A stretch of 64,000 nt of DNA from the NCBI GenBank assembly GCA_014055465.1, contig WIAF01000010.1, forward strand, positions 93,746 to 157,745, given 5' to 3'. The stretch's first letter is position 1, and the number at the start of each line of letters is the position of its first letter. Shown here piece by piece: positions 51,303 to 62,900 of the stretch. Origin of the DNA: Nitrospira sp. CR1.1. Its GTDB lineage: Bacteria; Nitrospirota; Nitrospiria; Nitrospirales; Nitrospiraceae. The notes under the pieces were generated by a model. That model was not told the DNA's origin and searched no databases. It worked only from the letters and a program-made list of their open reading frames with translations. A program made the position numbers and the translations under genes.

Positions 51303-52106
51303 ATGGACCGTCGTTCCCGAATCCGTACAGTCGCCGTTACGCTGATGGCCAGTGGTGTGATGCTGGTGGGGTGTGCAAGCCAGCGTCAGGATCGTCTTGC
51401 TTCCACTGACACACGGGAGCAGGTCCTGGCGGTGGCACGGGAGCGCGAAGCGGAGCTCTCGATGCTCCGGGCCGAGATGGCTGCGACCCGGATCGCCGCC
51501 GCGAAGAAAGAGGCCGAATTGGTTGAGCTGCGGGCGCTGGTCGCTCAACTCCGGCAAGAGAACACGGACAGCCACCAGCGATTGCTGGAAATCCGACAGG
51601 CCGTCGAGGTGCGTCAGACCGAGATGAATACCCTGAAGGCGGAGCGAGACCAATTGTTGGTCACGAAGCATGATCAGTCACTCACAGCTCTCAAGGAGGG
51701 GCTGATGGTGCTCACCAAACAACTCGACGACGTACGGCAGGACATCGGCCAGAAGGCTGCACGCACATCGGGGAAAGCACTTCGGCCGCCGGTGGAACGC
51801 ACCACCGCATCGTCGCCACCAGTGGTGACGCCATCACCCGTCCAGGTGCGCCCCTCACACGTATACGAAGGTCCCTCTTCCACATCAGCCGTCTCGCTGG
51901 TGGCCATCCATGCCGCGCAGACCCCTTCGGACGTGCTTCGGATTCGCGTGCAACCAGGGGAGTCCTTGTCAGGTCTCGCGCGCCGCTACCGCACCACGGT
52001 GACGGCGATTGCGCAGCTCAATCAGTTGCACACCGATGTGATTGCCGTAGGCCAGGGGCTACTAATATCGTCCCCTAGTTCTTCACCGAGTGACCGGGAG
52101 CGTTAA
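51303..52106 (+). CDS. Coiled-coil lipoprotein with LysM domain
   Basis: A protein of 267 residues. Lipobox GVMLVGCASQ; a long coiled coil (about 40-165: EQVLAVAREREAELSMLRAEMAATRIAAAKKEAEL and on to LTKQLDDVRQDIGQK); a Ser/Pro-rich linker; and a C-terminal LysM (LRIRVQPGESLSGLARRYRTTVTAIAQLNQLHTDVIAVGQGLLI) that binds peptidoglycan. It would tether the machine to the cell wall, much as FimV or TspA-like proteins do for type IV pili. The start is four bases after the pseudopilin stop. Confidence 0.88.
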   Translation: MDRRSRIRTVAVTLMASGVMLVGCASQRQDRLASTDTREQVLAVAREREAELSMLRAEMAATRIAAAKKEAELVELRALVAQLRQENTDSHQRLLEIRQAVEVRQTEMNTLKAERDQLLVTKHDQSLTALKEGLMVLTKQLDDVRQDIGQKAARTSGKALRPPVERTTASSPPVVTPSPVQVRPSHVYEGPSSTSAVSLVAIHAAQTPSDVLRIRVQPGESLSGLARRYRTTVTAIAQLNQLHTDVIAVGQGLLISSPSSSPSDRER

Positions 52107-52109
52107 ACG

Positions 52110-53831
52110 ATGCCGACACTGGTTCGACAGGCGACCCTGCTGGATGTCTTGGTTCGACGAGGTGTGCTGACAGCCGCCCAGGCTGATGAGGCGTCAGCTC
52201 AGGTGTCAGGCCCAGAACGGCAACTGCATGCGTCCTTAGTGGCTGATGGGCTTCTCACCGACGCGGAATTGGCTCAGGCGTTGGCCGAGCAGTGCGGAGT
52301 GCCCTACCACTCGCTTCACGAGTTCCGGGTGGACTTCGAATCGTTCCCCTCAATACCAGTCGACGTCATGCGGCAGTTCGAATGCGTACCCATTGGAGAG
52401 GAGGAGGGAGCATTCCTGTTGGCGCTGGCGGACCCCACTGATTTGCCGCGGCTTGATCAACTGGAACGAGCGCTTGGGCGGAGTTGTCGAATCCATGTGG
52501 CACCGCGTTCTGCCATCGCTGAGTCGCTTCGTGAGAGTACGCGGAATAGCCAGGTGGTTGCCAAAATTAAGGATGAATTCCGTCCGCTGTTGGTGCGTGA
52601 GAACGATGAAGGCGAAGAAGTCCTCTCCGTGGAGAAGGTGCAACGGGATCTGAGTCCGATTGTCCAACTGGTCGATACGATCATCCTCAACGCGCTGCAG
52701 AAACGAGCCAGTGATATCCATCTCGAGCCGGCAGATGGCGTCACGGAGATTAAGTATCGCATCGACGGCGTGTTGTACCTGGCCATGGAACCTTTGGATC
52801 TGCGCTTCCACAATCCGCTCGTCTCGCGCATCAAAGTCATGTCGGATCTCGACATTGCGGAGCGTCGGGTCCCACAAGATGGGCGGTTCAAGCTCCGCCT
52901 CGAGAAGCGCACCATCGATTTTCGTATCTCCGTCATCCCCAGCGCCTTCGGGGAATCGGTCGTTATTCGTATTCTCGCCAAGGAAGAATTTGCCGCGAAA
53001 CGGAACGGCCTGCACCTCGACTCGCTGGGGCTGAAGAAAGACGATTTGGACCGGTTCCGCCGCGCCATCACGGCGTCCTATGGCATGGTGCTGGTCACCG
53101 GGCCGACGGGAAGCGGGAAGACGACGACGCTCTATGCCGCCCTGAACGAAGTGAACACGAAAGAGGACAAGATCATTACGATTGAAGATCCCGTCGAATA
53201 TCAGCTGGCGGGCGTCGTGCAAATTCCCGTGAACGAGAAGAAGGGGCTCACCTTCGCAAAGGGATTGCGGTCGATTCTTCGTCACGACCCCGACAAGATC
53301 ATGGTGGGGGAAATTCGTGATGCCGAGACGGCCCAGATTGCGATCCAATCGGCCCTGACCGGACACTTAGTCTTCTCAACCGTGCACGCCAACAATGCCT
53401 TTGATGTGATCGGCCGGTTCGTGAACATGGGGATCGAGCCCTATAACTTCGTCTCGTCTCTGAACTGCATCATGGCCCAACGGCTGGTCCGCACCATCTG
53501 TGAATCCTGTAAGGCCCCGCACACCGTGTCTCAAGCTCAGTGTGAACAACTGGGGTTTGATTACGAGCTCTTCAAGGACCGTCCCGTGTATGAAGGCAAA
53601 GGGTGCCTGGACTGTCATGGATTGGGGTATCGCGGGCGCCATGCCATTACAGAGTTTCTGCCGCTCACCGATCGGATTCGGGAGTTGATGTTAGATCGGC
53701 GGCCGCCGTCTGAGATCAGGCGCGCGGCGGTCGAACAGGGGATGACCGATTTGCGTCAAGCCGGCGTGGAGAAGGTACGACGAGGGGAGACCACCATGCG
53801 CGAAGTCAATCGGATGACATTTTTGGGATAG
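52110..53831 (+). CDS. GspE/PilB-type secretion ATPase
   Basis: A protein of 573 residues. N-terminal MshEN-like domain (LLDVLVRRGVLTAAQADEA, LASALAEQCGVPY-like sequence), then N2 and ATPase domains: ASDIHLEP, Walker A GPTGSGKTTTLYAAL, Asp box ITIEDPVEYQL, Walker B ILRHDPDKIMVGEIRDAETA and His box ALTGHLVFSTVHANNA. A tetracysteine zinc finger is present (CESC and CLDC). It powers pseudopilus assembly from the cytoplasm. It is intact and three bases after the LysM gene. Confidence 0.96.
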   Translation: MPTLVRQATLLDVLVRRGVLTAAQADEASAQVSGPERQLHASLVADGLLTDAELAQALAEQCGVPYHSLHEFRVDFESFPSIPVDVMRQFECVPIGEEEGAFLLALADPTDLPRLDQLERALGRSCRIHVAPRSAIAESLRESTRNSQVVAKIKDEFRPLLVRENDEGEEVLSVEKVQRDLSPIVQLVDTIILNALQKRASDIHLEPADGVTEIKYRIDGVLYLAMEPLDLRFHNPLVSRIKVMSDLDIAERRVPQDGRFKLRLEKRTIDFRISVIPSAFGESVVIRILAKEEFAAKRNGLHLDSLGLKKDDLDRFRRAITASYGMVLVTGPTGSGKTTTLYAALNEVNTKEDKIITIEDPVEYQLAGVVQIPVNEKKGLTFAKGLRSILRHDPDKIMVGEIRDAETAQIAIQSALTGHLVFSTVHANNAFDVIGRFVNMGIEPYNFVSSLNCIMAQRLVRTICESCKAPHTVSQAQCEQLGFDYELFKDRPVYEGKGCLDCHGLGYRGRHAITEFLPLTDRIRELMLDRRPPSEIRRAAVEQGMTDLRQAGVEKVRRGETTMREVNRMTFLG

Positions 53832-53835
53832 TCGT

Positions 53836-54786
53836 ATGAGGCCCACACTCTTTCCTATCCATCGTCCCCGTGTCGGCATCAGCGTGTCTGCATCCGCACT
53901 GAGTCTGGTGGCTCTCCGCCGGCCGTGGTTCCGCAGGCCCATCGTGAAACAGGTCGTGGAGCGTTCGTTGCCCAGTGGCTTGCTGAAGGTCTCCGCAACT
54001 GAGCCGCACATCACCGATCTGGATGCCTTCGTGCAGGAGTTACGTGCCTTGACCGAGGGGCTCAGCGAGCGAACGGTCGCGCTGAGTGTGCCCAATCGCG
54101 CGATGCACATGGGGGTGTTTGCGTTTGATCGATTCCCTGACGCGCCCGAAGAACGAGCAGGTCTGATCAAGTGGCGGTTTCGCGAGGACCTCAACCTGAC
54201 GATTGGCGACGCTCGGGTGATGCTGCGGGTCTTCCCCACCGGGACACGCACCCAGGTACTGGCCGTGGCGGTGCGTCAGACAATTCTGGATCAATATGAG
54301 GACGTCTGCGGCCGGGCTGGGCTCATCCCGGTCTCAATGGGATTTTCGCACCTTCAACTCATCGGTCTCTATCGTCGTCTGATGAAGGGCACTCGACGGC
54401 TGTGCGTGATGCACTGGACTGGGGACGAGTTCATGCTGCTGCTGTTCGATCAGGGGCAACCAGTGTTTCTTCGCACCAAATCAATGACCGGTGGGACGCA
54501 GGATCTTCGACGCGAACTGGTCGGAACCCTACAGTACATGGCAGATCAGGCGACGACTGTCCATGAAACGGGTGAGTCCTCGTTTCCCCTGTACCTGATC
54601 GGTGGTCAGTCGAACGCATTGATCACGCAGCTGCTCGGAGGGGAGGCAACGGTGACGGTGCCTGGCCTTCGGGGTGGATGGCAGCTCGAGGTCGTGCCAT
54701 TGGGATGGGACAGTCTTCCGGCCCATCTCAACAACCAGACGGGATCGTTGAACGGACTCTCGGCGATGGCGACGGTGGTCGGATGA
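53836..54786 (+). CDS. PilM/GspL-like cytoplasmic platform protein
   Basis: A protein of 316 residues in the actin-like PilM style: RVGISVSASALSLVAL at the start, ERTVALSVPNRAMHMGVFAFDRFPDAPEERAGLIKWRFREDLNL, VLAVAVRQTILDQYEDVCGRAGLIPVSMG, and LYLIGGQSNALITQLL near the end. No membrane helix is evident. PilM links the ATPase to PilN. The sequence is diverged, so the call rests partly on gene order M-N-O-P. The stop overlaps the next start by 4 bp. Confidence 0.75.
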   Translation: MRPTLFPIHRPRVGISVSASALSLVALRRPWFRRPIVKQVVERSLPSGLLKVSATEPHITDLDAFVQELRALTEGLSERTVALSVPNRAMHMGVFAFDRFPDAPEERAGLIKWRFREDLNLTIGDARVMLRVFPTGTRTQVLAVAVRQTILDQYEDVCGRAGLIPVSMGFSHLQLIGLYRRLMKGTRRLCVMHWTGDEFMLLLFDQGQPVFLRTKSMTGGTQDLRRELVGTLQYMADQATTVHETGESSFPLYLIGGQSNALITQLLGGEATVTVPGLRGGWQLEVVPLGWDSLPAHLNNQTGSLNGLSAMATVVG

Positions 54787-55466
54787 TGAGAAATCCGGTG
54801 GGCCTAGTGTGGATTCCATTCCTGCGCTCGCCGAGTGCGGTCAGCCCCGTGCCTCACATCGCATTCTCGGTCACGCCGACTGCCATTACCATTCTGCGTG
54901 TCATGCAGTGGATGGCGGTCGTCCTGTGCTGTGCCTCATTGGCAGTTGCGTTCACGTGGTGGGACGACAGTGTGGTGATGGAGGAGACCGCAACCCATCT
55001 GGATAAGGCGGTGCAGCGGTTGAATCAGGCCAATACCAGCCGTGCAGAGCGCATGACCCGTGAGCGACTGACGTTGTCAGCGGATCAGATTGCGACCATC
55101 ACGCGTGATGTGCGGTTTGTCAATCAGCTCGCCGAAAAGCGGGCGTTCTCATGGTCCCGTTTGTTGGCAGATTTGGAGACCACTATTCCTCCACATATGG
55201 CCCTTCGTACCGTTCAATTGAACTTTCAGGACTCGACGGTGGCGCTTCACGGATCGGCGGCGTCGCTGCAAGACATCCATACGTTCATGACTAATTTGGA
55301 ACACCATGCGGCGTTCCGGCATGCGGCGTTGGCCAGTCATCGTCTTGAGCATCAGGAGAGTCAGCCGGCGGGAGGCTCGCAGGCGAGCATGGCGACGCCG
55401 GACACCGTGCATTCTGCGCGAGGCGTAGACTTTCAGTTGACCGTGGGGTACCGACCGTTATTGTAG
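54783..55466 (+). CDS. PilN-like inner-membrane protein
   Basis: A protein of 227 residues with one membrane helix (ILRVMQWMAVVLCCASLAVAFTWW), a coiled stretch (HLDKAVQRLNQANTSRAERMTRERL) and the PilN-like periplasmic fold (FSWSRLLADLETTIPPHMALRTVQLNFQDSTVALHGSAASLQDIHTFMTNLE). It would pair with the PilO-like protein in the inner-membrane ring. The start is set by the 4-bp overlap. Confidence 0.82.
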   Translation: MMRNPVGLVWIPFLRSPSAVSPVPHIAFSVTPTAITILRVMQWMAVVLCCASLAVAFTWWDDSVVMEETATHLDKAVQRLNQANTSRAERMTRERLTLSADQIATITRDVRFVNQLAEKRAFSWSRLLADLETTIPPHMALRTVQLNFQDSTVALHGSAASLQDIHTFMTNLEHHAAFRHAALASHRLEHQESQPAGGSQASMATPDTVHSARGVDFQLTVGYRPLL

Positions 55467-55475
55467 GCTGAACAC

Positions 55476-56084
55476 ATGGCGAATCTGCTCAGACATAGAC
55501 AGTTGCCAGTATGTAGCCGGTCGCTGCTCTTATCATGCGTACCGCTCATGAGTGTCACGGTATTGGCTTGTGTAATTGCCGCGACGAACTATTTTTACAA
55601 ATTGAGTCCTGCGCAGGAACATCTTGCTCAGGCCGAAGCGGCCTATCAGACCACCTTGCGGGCGCAGGCCGCACTGCAGGCCACACGCAAGACACAGGAG
55701 GAGATGCGAACGATCAAGCTGAAACTCGACGAGGTCTGGCGGGGTCTTCCGACCGAGACGGAGTTTGCCTCACTGGCGCTCGCCATTTCTGAACTGGGAC
55801 GCAGCGAGCGAGTGACCATTCCCGGAATGCAATATGCGGTCGAGCGATCGCCCGCCGATGGCATGCCAGTGAAGGCGTCGATCTCGTTTTCCGTGACCGG
55901 CGACTATGCGGCGGTCTATCGGTTCATCCACCGATTGGAATCCGCTGATTCCTATGTGGTCATCGAGAGTCTCAACGCGAGCCGAACCGCGAAAAGTGAC
56001 AAGGGGAGTTCGTCTTCCGTGGTCTTTCATGTCACGGTCGCGACGTTCTTGCGGCCAAATCCACCGACGGGGAGTCTGTCATGA
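55476..56084 (+). CDS. PilO-like inner-membrane protein
   Basis: A protein of 202 residues: one membrane helix (LMSVTVLACVIAATNYFY), a coiled coil (LAQAEAAYQTTLRAQAALQATRKTQEEMRTIKLKLDEVW) and a ferredoxin-like periplasmic domain (ASISFSVTGDYAAVYRFIHRLESADSYVVIESL), typical of PilO/GspM. It overlaps the next gene by 4 bp. Confidence 0.82.
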   Translation: MANLLRHRQLPVCSRSLLLSCVPLMSVTVLACVIAATNYFYKLSPAQEHLAQAEAAYQTTLRAQAALQATRKTQEEMRTIKLKLDEVWRGLPTETEFASLALAISELGRSERVTIPGMQYAVERSPADGMPVKASISFSVTGDYAAVYRFIHRLESADSYVVIESLNASRTAKSDKGSSSSVVFHVTVATFLRPNPPTGSLS

Positions 56085-56737
56085 GAGTACCGGGCAAAAA
56101 CGTGATGCTTGGGGGGCTGATGGGACTGTGGGCGACGGTGGCCGCGGTGCAGGTCAGCAGTCTGCCGGAGTTGAGTGAGGTGCCACTGACCTATACCTCT
56201 GGACAGTCTGTGGCGAAGGCGGCAGCATCACATGTCGCGAAGGATGCCCTGGAGCTACGTCCGATGCGGATTGTGGCGGCGCACTTGCCGTCGACGCCGA
56301 CACGCAACATTTTCGAAGCAGCCGAGACACCGACATCCGAAAAGCGCCTCGTCAGGGCAGCGGTGAACAAGAAAGAGATGCCACCTCCGATCCCGGTGCC
56401 GGTGGTCGCGATGCCGGTGGTTCCGCCCGCGCCACCGATGCCCTCTCCGGAAGAAGTGGCCGAACAGGCCGCGCGACTGGCGCGGGAGCGCGCCCGGCAG
56501 CAACTGCGGGAAGTGATGGCGCAGTACCGCTATCTTGGGTACCTGACCGGGCGGGGTGAGCAACAGGCGTTTCTCGGCAAGGGCCAGGAGATCTATATCA
56601 TTCATCTTGGAGATACGCTCGACGGTCAATTTCAGGTGGCCTCTATCACTCCCACGACCGTCAAGATCCTCGCGGCACACGCCGACGTCGAAACCACCAT
56701 CCAGCTGAAGACCGACTCTTCGGTCGAACCTTCGTAA
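56081..56737 (+). CDS. PilP/GspC-like periplasmic linker protein
   Basis: A protein of 218 residues with an N-terminal signal/anchor helix, a Pro-rich stretch (MPPPIPVPVVAMPVVPPAPPMP), a charged helix (EEVAEQAARLARERARQQLREV) and a final HR-like beta domain (YRYLGYLTGRGEQQAFLGKGQEIYIIHLGDTLDGQFQVASITPTTVKI). PilP and GspC connect the inner-membrane ring to the secretin by such a domain. It is the last gene of the operon; 260 bp follow before the giant YD gene. Confidence 0.82.
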   Translation: MRVPGKNVMLGGLMGLWATVAAVQVSSLPELSEVPLTYTSGQSVAKAAASHVAKDALELRPMRIVAAHLPSTPTRNIFEAAETPTSEKRLVRAAVNKKEMPPPIPVPVVAMPVVPPAPPMPSPEEVAEQAARLARERARQQLREVMAQYRYLGYLTGRGEQQAFLGKGQEIYIIHLGDTLDGQFQVASITPTTVKILAAHADVETTIQLKTDSSVEPS

Positions 56738-56997
56738 TTTCTTCGCGTTCACGCACGCCGACGAACATCCGTTGCTCGGGCAGGCCTTGGTGGACCAGTC
56801 CCCGGGTGCACGGGATTCGCGCTAGGGCCGAACGGGCCTAGCACGCCGCCACTCGTCCCGAGCCGTTTTTGTACCCTCCAAAAACACGAATCTGTTCGCC
56901 AGAAGCCAGATGCCGTGCTAGTTAAGGCTACGTACGCCCGCTCCTCGCGTGCTTCCCGCACCACCTGCTGCTGTTCACCGCTCACAAAGGATCGTCG

Positions 56998-59900
56998 ATG
57001 ACCCACGCGCGTGTTCGAACCGGCATGCTGAGTCGCATCATCGGGGCGGGGGGCCTGGCCCTTCTGGGTGCCATCCTGCTCTCTGTCACCTCGGTCTTCG
57101 CACAATCCTCGACGGTCACGCTCGATGCTTATCTGCATGGGAGCGGGGGGACCGCCAATCCCCCGACCTTGACGGCGGACCTCATTCCACCGCTCAGCCT
57201 CACAGCCAAGACCAAGGACTCCGCCGGCCTCGCATTCAGTGGGGGCAATCCCTGGGTGACCATGGGTACATGGACCCCGCCCGCCGGGATCAATGGCAAA
57301 GCGACCCTGACGGCGCTCACGACGGCGCACCTGTGGATGGGCTTCAAGAGCAGCGGGGATGTCGGCGGCAAAGTCGATGTGTTGGTCGACGTGCTGGTCA
57401 ACGGGCAAGTCCTGAGTTCCGGCCTGACGCGCTGCGTGAGTACCCTGACCGCCTCCGCCAGTACCGCCCAAGACATCAGCCTCGCGCTGGGCAGCATCCC
57501 GACGACCCAACTTGATACCATGACGCAGACCCTCGCGCTTCGGATTTCCACCCGCATGGGGACCACGGCCAGCAATACGGCCTGTGGCACTAAAGCCAGC
57601 GTGACGGGAGTCCGTACCTATTACGATGCCCTCACTCGGGCCAGCCGTCTTGGCGTCACGATCGCCCTGCCGCCGCCGCAGCCGGTCGTGCTGCTGCCGA
57701 ATCCTAAAACCATCCAGGCCGGATCGACCAGCTCGATCCTCGCCCTGTTGTTCCCAGTTCCGCTCCAGGCGACGACCCTGTCGGTGGTCAGTACTGCGAC
57801 CAATGTGGCTACAGTCCCCAGTAGCATCGCCGTCGGCATCGGACAAGCTGTGGTCTCCATCCCGGTCACGGGGGTGAGCGCCGGCACCACCCAGCTCAAA
57901 GTCACCCTCAATGGCAAGACCATCACCGGCACTGTTCGGGTGGTGGGTGGAACCGCCACCATCAGTAGCCTCATCCCTTCGCCCCTCAGCATCACTCAAG
58001 GCGGGAGCGGGCAGTTGACTGTCTCGCTCAATGCCACTCAGGCGACCAATACGGTCGTCGCCCTCAGCAGTTCCGCCGGCAGTATCGCGGCGGTCCCGGC
58101 GACCGTCACGGTGCCGGCCGGTCAGGTGAGTGCCGCGTTCAACGTGGCGGCGAACACGGCGGGTCAAGCGGACATCACGGCGACCCTCAATGGGACCAGT
58201 GCGACCAGCCATGTGACCGTCACCCCGGCCTTGCCCACGGTGGTCTCGCTCACGCCGCCGGCGAACCAGCTCACGCTCGGCGCCACGACGCCATTGACGG
58301 TGGCGATCTCTGCGGCCCAAGTCGGCCCGACGGTGGTGACCTTGACCAGCACCCCCAGTGGCCTCGTGACGGTCCCACCCTCGGTGATCGTTCCGGCTGG
58401 GCAGACGACCGTTTCGTTTACGGTGACCTCCGTCGCGTTGGGCACGGCCATGGTCCGGGCGACGCTTGGCAGTTCACTGGCGGAAGCCGCCATCGATGTC
58501 GTGCCACCAGTGGTGGCACTGGTGGACTTCCAGCCTGCGAGTCAGTCCCTCGTCGTCGGGGCCATTGGCACCCTGACCGTCACCCTCAACGCGGCCCAAA
58601 GCAGTCCGACGGATCTCGCGCTCTCCGTGGACCAGCCGACCGTACTCCAGATTCCCGCCACGCAGACGGTGACCGTCCCGCCCAACCAGACGCAGGCCAT
58701 CTTCACGGTCACGGCCCTGGCCACGGGTACCGCGCAGGTGACGGCGACCCTGGGCGCCATCAGTAAGCAGGCGACCGTGACGGTGACGCCGCAGCCGCCG
58801 CAAGTGCTCTCGCTCACGCCGAGTCCGCTGGCCGTGGTGCAGGGGGCCACCGGGACGCTGACCGTCACCCTCAACGCCGCGCAAGCGACCGATACGGTGG
58901 TCCCGATCACGACCACCAATGCCACCATCGTGGGAGTTCCGGTCAGTGTCACCGTGCCGGCCGGGCTGACGACGGCGCCGGTTTCGGTGAGTGGCCTGAC
59001 CATCGGGACCGCGCCGGTCACCGCCACGTTGAATGGGACGGCGACGGCGACCGTGAATATCGTGCCCCCTCCGCCGGTCGTCACGGCGCTTGCCCCGATT
59101 TCGCCGGTCACCGCTCCCTTGACCCTGGCCAAGGGCCGCACGGGCGTTTTGCAGGTCACGATCAATCGAGCCCCGACGGATCCGACGGTCATCACCCTCC
59201 AGAACAGTGCGACCTCCGTGGTGACGGTGCCGCCGAGTGTCACGGTCGCCGCCGGGCAACTGACGGCGTCATTCCCCGTCACGACTCAGACCCAAGGCCA
59301 GGCCACCATTACAGCCTCGTTCAATAGCACCAGCGCCACCGCCCAGGTCGTCGTCACGGCGCCGGAGGTGGAGTCGCTCACCGTTGCGCCTGCCGCCCCG
59401 ACGGCTTTTGCAGGGGAATCAGTTGCCTTCACGGCCACGGGCTTGTTCACCGACGGCAGCAGCCAACCGCTAGCGAACGACATCACCTGGAGCTCGACCA
59501 ATCAGTCAGTCGCCTCCATTGGCAGCAGCGGCCTGGCCACGGCCTTGACCGTTGGCACCACCACGATCAGGGCCACCGTGACCACGTCGGTCGGCCCGGT
59601 GACCGGCGAGACGACGCTCACGGTGCAACCCGCGCCGGCATTGGTGGTGACGCCGCTCACGACGTCGCTGACGGTCGGCCAGAGCGCGCTGTTCACGGTC
59701 GGGACCGCCGTGGCCCCCACTTCGGCGCTCACGGTCACGTTGGCCATTTCCGGCAGCGGCACTGCGCTCCTCAGCCCCGTCTCGGTCGTGATCTCTGCCG
59801 GACAAACGACCTCGCCCACGCCGGTGCAAGTCACTGCGACGGGGATCGGCTCGGTGATCCTCACCGCCACCGCGCCGGTGCGACAACCGGCCAGCAGCAC

Positions 59901-62900
59901 GCTCACGATCACCGCCGGCCTCCCGGTGATTACCAGCGTGAGCCCTGTCAGTGGTGTGATCGGATCGGTGGTGACCCTGAGCGGGTCGAGCTTTAATCCC
60001 GTGGCGGCCAACAATCAGGTCCGGTTCGGTGGTGTCCTTGCGACGGTTCTCTCCGTCAGCACGACCGGGAGCTCGCTCACCACCGCCGTGCCCGTCGGGG
60101 CCCTCACGGGACCGGTGACGGTCACGACCCCCCTCGGCATCGCGACCAGTCCAGTGCCATTCACCCTCCTCAATAGTGCGCCCGTCCTCTCGCCCATCGG
60201 AAACAAAACGCTGTCGTTAGGCAGCACGCTGGCCTTTACAGTGTCCGGGGTCGATCCGAACGGGCAACCCGTGACGTATAGTGCGCAGCAGGCCGCACCG
60301 GCGTCGCCGACGTTGCCGGCACATATGACGTTCAATGGCCAGACGGGTGTGTTCAGCTTCACGCCCGATGCGACGCAGGTCGGCACGTTCAACCTCGTCT
60401 TCGTGGCCTCTGACGGATCGGTCTCCTCGTCAGAAACCATTGCCCTCACCGTGACGGGGGCCGTCCCCGGCGCACCGACCAGCTTGTCTGGCCGAGTGGA
60501 CGATAGTTCCGGCAATCCCGTCGTCGGCGTGGCCGTGTCCTTACGCGATGTGCCGACGACGACCACGACGAACACGGCGGGCGAATTCACCCTCGCCTTT
60601 GCCGGCCATCCGGCGGGGCGTCAACTCCTCGTCGTCACGGGGCTTCCGGCCGGATATGCGAACTTAGTGGCGCCCGTGGATCTGATCGCCAATACGGCGA
60701 ATGTGTTGCCGAGTCCCGTCACCACACCGCCGTTGGATCTCGCGACGGCCGTCACCGTGAACCCTGCGGCCACAACCACGCTGACGAGTGCAACCGCCCA
60801 TGTGACGGTCGTGATTCCACCCGGCCGGGCGAAGAATGCCGATGGCACGCCCTATACGGGGCAGCTGACGATCAGCCCTGTCCCGGAATACGGGCGTCCA
60901 GAATCGCGGCCCGTGGAATTGCGGCCAGGTCTCTCAGTGACGATTCAACCGGCGGGCGTCATCCTCGATCCGCCTGTCCCCATCACCTTTCCGAATGTCG
61001 ACAATATGCCGCCGGGCAACGAGTTTGACCTCTGGTCCTTGTATCCGGACACCGGCACCTTCTTGGTGGTCGGCCGGATGCGGGTCAGTGCCGACGGGGC
61101 GACCGTGGAAATGATTCCCGGCACCGGAGGGGTTCGCAAGACGGCCTGGCATTTTGCCATGCCTCCGGAATCCAGGGGAGATGTCGCCGAAGTGCCGAGC
61201 AAGGATGGGGACTGTGTGGCCTGTCGGACGGGCTCGGAAGCGGACCTCACAGCCGGTGCCTTGGCTCTAGACGAACTCATCCCGGGGATTCGCACGCTGG
61301 GGGTCACACGGGATCTGGCCCTTCACTATCGGTCGACCAATGCGGACGTGCAACGCATTGTCCCGGTGAACGCGACGCTTCGAGTGCAGGCGGCCGTGCC
61401 GACAACCTTTTCGGCGCGCCTCTCGATCGGTGGGGTCCAGCTCGGACAGGACCGGTATTGGGATAGTCGTGCCTTGCCGGAAAATGCGGATTCCGTCTCC
61501 CGTCTCGGGGTGCAATTCGATGGCAGCGCCCTCCCGACCGGCGTCTATCCGTCTGAACTCCTCCTGTTTTCTAACTACCCGCAGTCGAGCATCGGCGGGG
61601 TGACGCGGAGTCAGGTCTTGCTCCGGAACGAACAGGCGAGCCCGTTCGGTGCCGGGTGGACCATGACGGCCCTGGATCGCCTCTATCCACAATCGGACGG
61701 ATCGGTCCTGTTGGCCAAGGGAACCGGCAGTACGCTGCTCTATGGTGCGGCGGGACGGCCACTCGTGGTGGAGAGTTTCGATCAGGCCCGCAGCCTGACG
61801 GTCAGCGGCGTCAACGCCAGTTTTGTCGCCGGTCCGATGCATGCGGCGGCGCGCGCCGACCTCTTGAACCCCGCCAACTTTGGGGCGCTCGGGACGATCC
61901 GTCGACCCGTCACCCTTCGGAGCGGGCTCAACGTCGTCACGTTACCGGCCTTGGCCGGCGTGGATGTGTTCGTCCTGAATCTTCTGACGACCGAATTGAC
62001 GGCCACGGAAGTGCAGGTGCTGGAGCAATTCGTGCGCGAAGGAGGGACCGTTCTGGAAATTCGGAATACGGCCGTGACCCGGCCGTTGCTCTTTGGAACC
62101 TTGCCCGCGCCGTTCATCGGCGACCTCACGGCAGACGTGACGCCGGAGGGTCTCACGTCGCTGCTGGGCAATGGGCCGTTCGGCACGATCATCAGCCCCT
62201 TGCTGACCGGCGGGAATGCGGGGTATGCGACCACCGGGTTGGCGACCGTGCTGGCCCGGAATGATCTCGGCCCGAACGTCCTTCTCCTGCCGCCGGGGAC
62301 AGTCTTCTCCGGAGCGGGACGGGCAGTCTTGATTGGGGATGAAGAGATCGTGGCTTCAGGCTATACGGGTGGTGCGGGGGCGAACCGCTATACGGAAGGA
62401 TCGAATCGCACCTTCTTTCTGAACGCGATGGCCTACCTGGCCAGTGCTCCAGGATACAGGCCTGTATTGCCGACGGGCCCGACCGCCATCACGTTGCAAG
62501 GCCCCCCGGATGAGTATGCGGTCTTGGTGCGACAGGTGGATGGCACCTATACCCGAACCGCCAAAGACGGCACGGTGTCCCAATTCAGCCCGCAGGGCCT
62601 GTTCACGAGTCTGCGCGATCGGAACGGGAACCAGACCACCTATGCCTATGATGGCAGCGGACGACTGTTGACCATCACGGACCCGACCGGGCAGGTGACC
62701 ACGCTGGCCTATAGTGGGACCAAGGTGCAGAGCATCACGGACCCGGCGGGTCGCGTGACGCAATTGGAGTATGACGCGGCGGGCAACCTTCAGCGGCTTC
62801 GCGGCGCCGATGGGACGGCGGTGACGTTCGCCTACGATGCACAGCATCGGCTGATTCGTCGGACCGATGCCCGGAATCAGATCACGCAGTACACCTATGA

